From assembly GCA_018873245.2 (NCBI GenBank), contig JAEMBT020000004.1, positions 5,566,573 through 5,630,572 of the forward strand: 64,000 nucleotides of DNA, given 5' to 3'. Below are positions 45,101 to 56,400 of this stretch, piece by piece (the first letter of the stretch is position 1; every line of letters begins with the position of its first letter). Source of the stretch: Archegozetes longisetosus (taxonomy: Eukaryota; Arthropoda; Arachnida; Sarcoptiformes; Trhypochthoniidae). The notes beneath the pieces were generated by a model. That model was given only the letters and a program-made list of their open reading frames with translations, had not been told where the DNA came from and did not search any database. The translations under genes and the position numbers were made by a program.

Positions 45101-48100
45101 TCGCTGTTCTCTAACTTCTCATACTTAACTCAATCTACTTCTCATTCTAATTATTTTATCTCACATTTCACTGTCCAATCTTCAATTTAGTTAAACAATT
45201 AGCGTTAGTTTAATGAGTATTAGATTTTTTTAGTTGCTTTAGCATTCACTAATTCGTCTACCGATTAGTCTTTATCTCTTTGAGAGCATTTAGAAAAATA
45301 AATTCAGTTACTAATTAATAATTGAGGCATTATAAGAAGCCTGAAAGGGACAGATAATAACTCGAGATCAGCTTTAGTACAATTTCTGAGACTACCTAAT
45401 CATAAATGAGCTACTTGTTTGCGATTCGTAGTCATTGATGCGAGTCTATCTTGAACAAAACTGAATTACATAAATACAACCTAAAAAGCACCAGTTCAAT
45501 TGTTCATTCTTTACCATTCTCGTTTTGCACAAACTTTTTCATTTCATTCATCCAACTTAACTATCAGTTACTAAATAATTGAAAAGAATCTTAACTTATA
45601 ATTGATTACTAGTTCATTATTTTCTTATTAGATTAAAAGTAGTTTTATTTTCACTTAACATGTGTTAGTAATAGAATTTTGACATAATATTTTTGCGTCT
45701 TTTTCTAGAAAAAGAGTTTGTTTTCATTAATACTAGTTTCTGATGACTGGTGTAAATCAGAATTAATGTAGAAAAGAAAGTTGTCTACTTAGCAAAGATA
45801 GTAGAAGCGTGTAATAAAGTCAAGCTAATATAACAGTGACACTAACGAGTATCGATACAGCTTCTCTGTTCAATTAGTGTCTAGCATTGATTGCTTACGT
45901 TTTACTCCAGATCACTCTTTCCATTCTTCTTATAAACAAACGTTATTTATTGGTTTATTCTCAATCAACTCTAAACACCTATTTTAAAGATACTACTTTT
46001 CTTTCTTTTCTACTTTTAACAACTTCTCTACTCGAGCATAAAATACCTGATCCAATATTCAATTCAGATTTACTCCTATTCCTGTATCAGAAGAGTCTCA
46101 ATTTAAACTTTCGATCAGTAATACTTCGAAAGAAAGCCAATTGACTGACAGGCACTAAGTCGATATGATTTCAAGTAAATAACAGCTGTTCCTTAAGAAA
46201 ATGTTAGCATAAGTACAACTTAGTATTTTGTTTTCAGCTTTTATCGCCTTTACAAACTGTCGCCTAATATTTGACTTTTCCAAATTTTAGTTAATTAAAA
46301 ATTCCCCTCAAACACTTATATAAGGCGTAAGATTTCGTAATCGATTATAAATTATAATGTAAATTGAAGCTATTGATCATTTGAAGCTTGAGAACTCATT
46401 TAAGTGACTATCGCGTCAATTAAGTTAAGAGTATAACGCAGTAAAGCTAGACGTCCAGTGAGCTTCTTACAACGAAGATAAACAATTACCAATATATACT
46501 ATTTGTGAAGAACCCAAATAAGAGCAGCCCTAACCAATTGTTCACTCCAATCGTCTTTTTACATTTTGATTTTCACTACTATTAACCTTGTCGAGCTATC
46601 GAACCTATCTTTTATCTCACTAACTCTTACGCAAAGCTACTCAAAGTTATGTTAAAGTTTGACCCAAATAATCGTACATTAAGACTATTTTTACTTAATT
46701 GCATAAGATTTCTTCATCTATGTCACATGCCATATGCATCAATTTATGAATTGATGAAGACCTGTAGAAAACAATCAATATGATTATGTGTAACATGAAT
46801 ATCATTATATTTTATACTAAATCTGGCATTTTCTTCTATTCTCAAGTTTCCACTTTCATACACTCGAGGCATTATTTTAGAATTCTCAAATTTTTAAGGA
46901 CATGTAGATATATAATGCATTTACGTTAAGCCAAAAAAAATTGATCCACTAGATCCTGTTGGGCATTATTTTAGAATTAGTGATAAAATCAAAATAGAAC
47001 TATGTTGACTAAGTTGAGAATAGTTAGATATTTCTAGAAGCAATACTAGTCTTTCTCCGATCAAGTTTAGTTTAGTTTATTTTTGAGTTGATATAAAAAT
47101 ATAATATTTGATAGTAGCTTAATAAAAATACAATTATAGTCTGTTCGATAAAAACCATTAGTTTCTTATGAAACTTTATTCAGAAGGTCTTTTCGTGCAT
47201 TAGTATTAATAGAATCGAAGTAATGAAACAAAAATAAACTAGATCATGAATAATAAACCACCTTTACTTCATTTCTAGCTCACATCAAATAAGTTTCCTT
47301 TAAAATATACTCCATTCTCAAGTTTAAGTGCAAACAAATGAAATCTTTTCAAATTTTATGAATCAAACTTCTTCAATTGAGATAATTTTATTAGATTGAC
47401 ATCAATTATTCAAAGTATATAAAATATATGAAGCAGCAAAATTTCTTTAAAATGTATTTATAATTTATGATCCCTCGCTTGAAAAACTTACTCATAATCT
47501 GAAATGAGATGCAAAACTTACTCATTTCGTCACATAATAGTTTAATATACTATAGAAAAGTCAAACATCTTTTTCACTTTCTTCCTAATTCTTGCAGTTG
47601 AAAATGATTTTCAGCTAAAGATTGTATTTTACTTTGATTTTCAATTTATAAGCTTTCTATTGAGCCAAATGGCTAGGGAATAATCAATAGACAAGTTTCT
47701 AAAAAAAAATCTCAATGAATAGATTTAATATGAATAGAAGAGCGTTAATAATTCGTACATTTATAAGGTCTGTTAAGTACTATCATAGCATTAAGTAGTG
47801 CGGATCCAAGTACTACTATTACAATGGAAAACAGACAATCTCTCAATGTCTGGTATCAATCTAATGTTTAATTGATTTGGAGTTTGCACTTCTTGCTATC
47901 TCTCTGCTGAGTTTAGTTATTGGAATTTAGATTGGAGTGCAAATTTGATTAGAAAAGCGATCGATAGTATTTACACTATAAAACACTTATAATGTAGAGC
48001 AAATTGAAATGTTTAAAAGGAAGAAGACTCACAAATCTAATTAATACTTAAATGAATAAAGTATAAGTTATTACTAACTAATTTATTTATAGTCTACCGC

Positions 48101-50421
48101 CTCCTCAATAAACTTAGCCTAAACTCGATCAGTGTTGTTCACTATTATTAAACAACTTATCTAACACTTTACTTTTCAAACAAAATCAATTTTCTAACTC
48201 GTATCTCATCCTTTCAACTGCATAAATATTGTTTATTCTTCAAAACTTAGTTTGATTATGTTTGGCAGCATTTTTGCTCTCTAGTTATATTTATCGATCA
48301 TGTATTGTAGTCTTAGTCTACTTTAGATGTGATGTAAGTCTACTTTAGTAAATGTGATGTAAGCCTAACGGTACTCTTAATAAAATCTAAACTAACAATG
48401 CTTTCACCAATCGCATTATTCGATTGTATCTGAGCAACCGTATCAGCTCCAACACTAACTTTCACCATCTCATCAATTGTGGTTATCACCTCAACTATTA
48501 AATTATACTGTCTAACCAATCATCTTTTCTCTGCTAACTACTACTTATTGTCAGACTTTCACCTCTTTCTATAAGTTATCTTATTTGTCTTCAACAAGTT
48601 TAATGTTTACTAGATTGCTTCTATTGTGACTTGCCAAAACCTTTAAAACATCCAATTGTTGCAGATATATCTGAGATATGGTATGAAATGTCTCTTATAT
48701 CGTATGAAACATCTCTTATTATGAGTTATTTCTATTCCGAAAGGTAATCTCGACTTACAAGTTAGAAATAAAACATCCGGCACTATTTCATATGTTTCTA
48801 TTTTTTGGTACTTACTCATCTCATAGGTTATTAAATTTGAAATCTCTATTCTTCAGATCATTAGAAAAAGTCTGAAGGCTTAGAACAGAGATAATGCGCA
48901 CTTATAATAGAAATACATAAACATAAGAAAATATGAGACTGGGTGTTGTGTGTGTTCACTATCAGGGTCTGTGTATTAATACAAATATCGAGTTTTCTAT
49001 CTTTAACATTTAATGTGTTTACTTTGGATTCACTGTTTTTACAGCAATAAGGCTCAGGTAGAATACAAGCCAACATCAATTATAGCTCAACTTTCCTCAA
49101 CTATACCATTAAATATCTCTTGTTTGCATAGAACCTGCTTTTTCTACTTAATTCGTTTTCTTTTACCAAAGCCGAATTCATTTTTCTACCGATTAGAAAA
49201 GGTTTTAACTTCTACTCTAATCCATGCATTTGCTTCTCGTACTGCGAATTGCAGATTTCCAGAGCAGAAGCAGTGCTGCACTTCTCTCTATATAGTCACT
49301 GCCTATCATTACTATCCGAAGGCTGATACACATCTTCAAATCTCAACATAACTATAGCTAACTTAGTCTATGCCACACTCTGCTTCAGCTTCGTCTTCAA
49401 ATCACAATATATTACATATTTTTAAGTGGAATTTCTAACAACTCTCTGTCTTATCGGTTGCCTGTTATCAGAATTTGAAGTTTTTTTTGTTCAATTTATT
49501 ACTACTTTTTATTAGCTACAGATGATTTGATTTGGGTAATAAACATTTATTAACAGTGAAACCTCAACTTAACTATTTTGCGACAAACTCATTTTCTCAA
49601 ACTTGTCTACATTGAAATGTTTTGTGACACTAGTCTTGAAGTTTTCACTGCAATCATTCAAATACTTTGTGATATACAGCTGTTTGGCAAAGCATTCTAT
49701 AAATAGTCTTAAGGTCTCTTGAAAATCAAATGATTTCACCTCAACACTGATTTCATTTTGTGATTCATTAGATTATAGAATATTTAGTTGAGCCTCGTTT
49801 CTCAAAAAACAAGTTCCTTCAACAAATCGACATATTTTTTTACTAAATATAACCTTTTATAAACTAACTCTTGTCAGAATATTCTCGTCGGAATAGTCTT
49901 GCCTCAGAATATTCTCACCTCGGAATATTCTCAATATTTTAATCGATATTGTTTCGTGATAACTGACTCATGATGTATTGTTCAAACTGATCCAATATTT
50001 TCCAACTGTTCGTTTCAATATGACTTCTCGTTGATTTGAATTGAAAGTATGATTTAATATAATTGTCAGATATTGTCATCTTTTTGATGTGCAATCAAAA
50101 TGTCAAATAAGTGTTTGCTAGAATGGTATGTCAATTGATATGAGAAATTTCGTGAGAAGATGATGCGAAAAATAAGTCACCCAACACTTTGGTTTCGTAG
50201 TAGTTCTTACAGTCCAAGTGAAGCTTCAATAAGTGATGAATCCAGCACTAAACCTTCAAAAGGTGACATTTCGCCCCGAACTTACGGATTGTTCAGGCAT
50301 CACACGGTGCCTGAAAATAAACTTGAGGTATTGACAAAACAAATTCTTAAACACTTCTCTGACTTAATTTATAAGTCTTGTACTTCTATGTTTTATTGAT
50401 TTTCTATTTTTCACTTCTTTT

Positions 50422-50467
<46 letters not shown>

Positions 50468-53400
50468 TCTGTTTAACTTTCTGTTGATCAGTTACGAACA
50501 ATTTTTCATATTCTCATAATTTAAGCCTTTGTTTGTCATTCAGAACAATGCTTTTGTTTGATGTTTACGGAAACGATACTCAATAGGCTTGAGTATGGTC
50601 TTTGAATTGATTGCATCTGTCATGTATGCAAATAAATGTAATTAAACGCTATAAATCATAATTTGAGCTGACGACTAGTATTAGGTTTGTTCAGTCTGAC
50701 CCTATTTGTCGACTACTTTTGACGAATGAAAACTGTGTGACTCTCAGTATTTTTACCTAATTAGAGATAGCCTAAGAAGTGAGAAGAAAATGAAATCAAT
50801 TGCTACTCTCCTATTTCTAGAAAAGAAATGACAAGACGTTCTTTGGTTGAATACTTTTATGTTGCCTTGTTCATAAATAAGCGGTTTGAATAGAACACAG
50901 TTTCTTTAGTCAATAAGCTATAGAAATGTTATACTATTATTATTGTTGTTTTTTTTTCAAATGATCACAATAGAACTGTTTGACATGAGAAACTTAAGTT
51001 TCTATGCTACTTATTAAATTGCACCCACTAAATATTTCCATATAATCCATTTTAATGAACTCGTTACAATTCATACAATCATCATTTGATTTGCACTCAA
51101 AAGTTATAACAATACTTTTGAATGAATAATTTAATTTGAAAATATACTCATTTTGTTAGGCTTAGCTGTTTTCCCAAAAGACAAATTCACTTAACAATTG
51201 CCTTAATAATAGTTTGATAATGATGTATTGAACAAATTGAATTTCTCTCGTCAAACATTATACTGGTGTAAATGAAGATTAATCATTACTTTCTAAAGTC
51301 TACTGTTAATCAGGTTTGTCTGAGCGTCACTCTTTTCTGTATTTGGCATTTGTCATATAAGAGATTAACTCATTTAATTTGGCTTTCATCGCGACTAAAG
51401 GTGCCAACGTAGACAATCTTCTATTGTGATGCACTAAAATGTTAAATTCTAAAATATTCTACCGAAATTTCCTATTTGTATTTGAAAGTCAAGATAAAAG
51501 TCAACTTCGTACTTCTAGTCAGGTGCTACTGACGCTATCAAATCTAGCTCTTCATTAGGCCAGCCAATCAGGTAACACATCTACCTACGATTCTCAATAA
51601 TTTTGAATATGATACTTCAAAAATGAAATCTCTAACTACTGGCAACTAGACTCCCCTAATTTTGATCAACATAGGTTCTCTATATAACCATCATTGAAGT
51701 CATGATTTCTATTTCTCGATCACTTAAATATTCTCACTAATTGGATCATTCATTAATCATCAGCAAAGCCATGACCTTTACGGAAATCCGATATTTTTTT
51801 CTATTGCTTGAAACTATCGGAAATTAAGAAATAAGCTACTATCATGAGATAACGAGTAAAATGAGCATTTAAGTTCTAAAATCCCAAGCTTTATTCTTCT
51901 CCTAATCTCTTCGAATCCTCAGAACTTTCAAAATTGATTTTTTCGGATGTTAGCCGTTTTTTGAGACTTCGAAAAACGCAATCTTTTTCAATTATTAATC
52001 TTAATTTTCTAGTAATTTAAAATCCCGAAACTTTCTCTTGAGGGAGGCTTGTTTTTAAAAATGTCTCTAGCTGAAAATTTAATCCCGAAAATCCCATTTC
52101 ATTACTTCTGTTTTGTTTGAGTTGTTCGAAAAAATGAATCAGTTAATAAAAATCTGACTTAATTGTAATAAATAATTAAGAAACAGAAAAAATTTAGTCT
52201 ATATAATGCGTAAAGTGAACCTTATTTTTTCGAAATTTTACTATTTTGGCTTCAATTTTCCGATTGAATTTTCAGGATTTTCATTTCGTAAAATTGACAA
52301 CTTGATTGTTAGTAACCAAATTATTAGCCTGAACTTGTTGGAAGAATATTCAATTAATTGAATGCCTGAAAGCTTTTAGACTAGAGTAAACTGAGGCAAA
52401 CAGTTTATAGAAATTCAAACTATAGTAGACATACGTTGAGCTTAAGACTGTTTTACTTGTGAAGTATTTGTTGGAATAGGTGGTATTTTATCGAACCAAT
52501 GCTTGAATCAGAAGTAGAATAGGCACCCGTATCTGAAGATAAGTTTACGTGCTATAACTTCAAATAGATTTAAATGATTACAAAATTGCATTTGGACTGC
52601 TAAGAAGCGGACTAAATGCAATTTGCTTCTATATGGGCATCAATTCTATACGAACGCACAATCGTTTCAGTTAACTTATATTAGCTCAAGTATGCTTCCA
52701 GATTAAAACACCTTAATCATACATTCAGCTAATCCTTAATCATTTATGCAAATATACTTTGCTTTAATATTCTATATTTCATCATAACTCTCACATATTC
52801 ATCCTTTAAACATTGATTAAGTTTAGATTTTTTTTATATTTCACTTTCATATAAATCATCCATTCACTCATTTTGTTCAACAAACAACAAATGCATAATC
52901 ATTTTTCATTTTGTTCCACTCTTACAACATAACAATTGTTGAAATTTTCGAGTATTTAAACTTAGAATAAATAAATTAGCCTACTGACGATGTGTGTGAG
53001 TCTGCTCAATTATAATCAATATTATTTTTTGTTGCTTTGCATAAGTTCAATTTCGATCATTTTCTGCTTCAAATTTTGACTCGAGTAGTTTATTTGCTAA
53101 GATTTCAGCCATCAGTAACTGCATCTACCTCAACAACTATTGATCAAAATTGAAGAGTTGCAAAAAGTTTGATTGCTAGGATCTAAACATTTGAACACTA
53201 TATATCCTATAGAAACGTTGATTGGTTTAAAGATGAGTTGGTAAAATTGAATTCAATTTAAAATTCAATTTTAGCACAAACCGATAGTTTCCAATCGATC
53301 CTTTGTTTCATGTCCTTTATGATTACTAAATATTTTCAAGTTTACCTCTAGTATGTCATTCAAGTGTTCTTGTTTCAGGTTTAACTCATTCATTTTATGA

Positions 53401-56400
53401 TCAAGTTTTACACTCAATTGCAATTTGTCAGCTTTTGATGTTTAGCCAAATACTAGGTTTCGATAGAAATCAATGTTGACTAACACAGAATCGACGCCAG
53501 ACTGTGTCAAATTTGACTTTTGATTATTTTTCTCCACCCTTTCTGCATATTTACAGCTTTTAAGCTTCTCCTCGACAGCCACATGTTATATCCTTTGCCT
53601 TTATAAATACACTTTCAATTTTTCAATCCGTACACATTTCACTCAATCTAATCTTTAGTAATACAAATCGATTAAATAAAAATGCCATTTTAGCAAATTA
53701 AATTTGAATTTTTTACATTTTCACATTAGCTAAATTACAATTTTTTACAACTCTAATTTGTTTAGTCCTAAGGCCTTCTCTATTACAGTGTTAAGAACTT
53801 TTAATCTTTCACAAAATATCATTAGCAAGTCTACATTAAAGAAGGATTACTTTCCTAAAATATTCTCTTTTCTACTACTGGTAATTAGGTTCAGTTTGAA
53901 TTATTTTGATGAAAAATTGCAATTTTGTTTGTTGAGCTATTTATTTGTTGCGTATTATTACGTTTGTACGAATCAATATGATTTGTAAGAGAAAATAGAG
54001 TCTACATTTTGATTACTAGGCAATCGGTTTGAACAACTAGTGAATAAATTGATATGTTGCTTTTGCAAACTTTGGCCTACTAGTAATTTAGATGGATGTG
54101 AGTTGGCATTAATGCAAAAAAGCGTTCACTTAATATTTATTGGCATTTAAAAGTTAGATATTATCAAGAGAGAATACATTGTATAATAAATTTCAATATT
54201 GTGTGTAATTAGGGCGCACCAGATGTCACATGGGTTATAGAAGACTTTATTGCTGAGAAGAATGCTTCTTATCTTCCTAACCAATCAATTGGTCAATTTA
54301 TATCAGTACGCACTGGACAGCAAGTCGAAGTCCTTGATTCCAATCTCCCATCTCTACCAGAGTTTTGTTTGGTTCGAGTCATTGGCGGCTTATCTTCCAC
54401 TCAAGACTCGACCATTACTACCAACTCAGGTCTACAACTAGAAGGAATTGTTCCACTTTATTGTCTCCGTTTTCCTTCAAGACCAGCAGCTTTTTCGTCA
54501 AAATCTGCTTCAATGGAAGCCGAAGGTATTTATTGTCAGTACTACTAGTATTAGCTTGGCTTCAGATAACAAACATTTTGATTTAGTTTCGAAACATGAA
54601 CCACAAAGTTAATAAGTCTGAATAGGTTGTTGAAACTAGTATTTACTTCATTCAACTAATGCATATATTATCGGATAAAGAAATGATAAAATTTGTTTAA
54701 TCGTTGGGCAAAATACTGGGCGTTTTAGAATATATTTTCATAATTGTTAATCTAAGAAAATATTTGATTTGCTTCTAGCTATGAAATAACAAAACTGAAG
54801 TGAAACAAAACTAGTAGTGTTTGCGCAGATTTATTCTCAAAACAGAGTAAAGACATATTGTTAATATAGTTTTGTATAGCAGAGAGTATTTTATTTTTCT
54901 GAGTCTTGATACATTGATAAAGTTGACTTTTTGAAACTTTGTCGCCCTCTTGGCTTCTGCTACGCTATTGAAGTGAGCGTAGCCTATGGTTAGATACAGC
55001 ATTTGGCGACGACTGAATAGCATTGACTATTATAGAGGAGAATATTCAGTGAGATCTACTTCCCAAAGGGATGCAGTGATGCTGTAATGCTACTGCATTT
55101 AGAGAGCGTTGTAGTGAGTCTGTCGACATTGTGAAGCTTAAAACATACAGTAGGTGTTAGAAAGATTATGCTCTATCGGTCAGCCATTTTTATGATTTTC
55201 AATATTATCTTCATAACCGGTAGTACCAGTCACCAAAAATGAATTTCAAAATGAAAACATGACTTTTATTTATGCTTACCATCATGTTCTACCAAATTAG
55301 AAATGCTCACTTAAACTTAAGCTCATTGTCTTTGTGAGCCGATCAATGTTCTGCTGTCCTATTCATATGTGCCATTCCAGGCATAACCACAGGCATAATG
55401 TCAGCGATAATCTTGATATTGATATTTCTCGACTCAAAGGTATTAATTATACTTTGGCTCATTATACTTGTATCTATTTGAACAAGCTGCTATTGTTGGT
55501 GTTTTCCTTTAAATTGTATTAACGTGACGTTCAGATCAATACTCTGTATTCACAATTCATTCCTGAAATGACACTTCACGGCAATAATAGACTAATAATA
55601 AGTGCATATGTTGTTCGTTTTAACACTTATTAATAGTTACTCTTCTTAATTAAATTGTTAATTAAATTGATTAGTTTTATTTTTTAATCTTCGCATATCA
55701 TTATGAGTAATAATAAACAATTGATTCGATTAGTAGATGTGACCACATTGTGCAATGAATCGAGTCCATCGTTTAGTAGTGAAAGTAGTGGTTCAACTAA
55801 AAGAAGAGGTACGTTCAAGAGGTGGCTCACAAATCCTGTCAGAAAATTAAGTCAAGGAAGACTTGACAAGTCTTCTAATACTAGTGAATCGCCCAAATCT
55901 GGCGGCAAAAAGTCATCCTTTTCGGCAACTGCTTGGAAGGTATTACGCTAATTATTTGCGAATTAATATTTCATTTTTACTAAACTAGTCCAATCGTTTC
56001 GATATCAGGTCAATAGTAAAGAAGAATCTGGCAGCAAATCTGCACCAAAATTAGAGGAAAATGTTGGCTTAAACAAATCCAGTTCAGTGTCATTACCGAG
56101 CGCGTCATCACTTATTCCACAAACATCTAAATCATTGGATTTGAACGGATGTGTCGCTAACGTGACAGAGGAAGATGGAGATGTGACTGATGTTGAGTTA
56201 CCGCCACCCATGAAAATTCAAGATCACAGCTATCCTCCTGTATCTACACTTTCCGCTACATCAGCTAGTGAAAGTCTCGCCAAAAATGTAAGCATTTATT
56301 TATATTTTCGATAACATTTCGTCCTCTCAATCACAAGTGATTTGTTATTTACTAACAAAACTAACATTCCTTGTCAAATCTAATGCTGATTAGATGGAAA

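Larger units (their letters stand above)
41332..54212 (+). other. Trio 12.9-kb intron between the GEF1 and SH3-GEF2 halves
   Basis: Starts GTAAGA and ends GTGTAATTAG; both flanking exons end and begin in phase 0. This is by far the largest intron in the window. It holds three candidate exons (41884-41915, 42249-42441, 50160-50327), a TA microsatellite and short tandem repeats. A 112-codon open frame at 49013-49351 has no recognisable domain and is probably chance. An intron of this size at this junction is where internal promoters for GEF2-only isoforms would sit. Confidence 0.8.

Noticed and set aside
49013-49351. 112-codon open frame on the plus strand
   Set aside because: Longest unexplained frame in the large Trio intron, but of unstructured composition, no domain, no matching splice signals or phase; chance is likely in a GC-richer patch.
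54370-54385. GGTTCGAGTC, like a tRNA B box
   Set aside because: It lies inside the Trio SH3 exon, and no A box or cloverleaf can be built around it.
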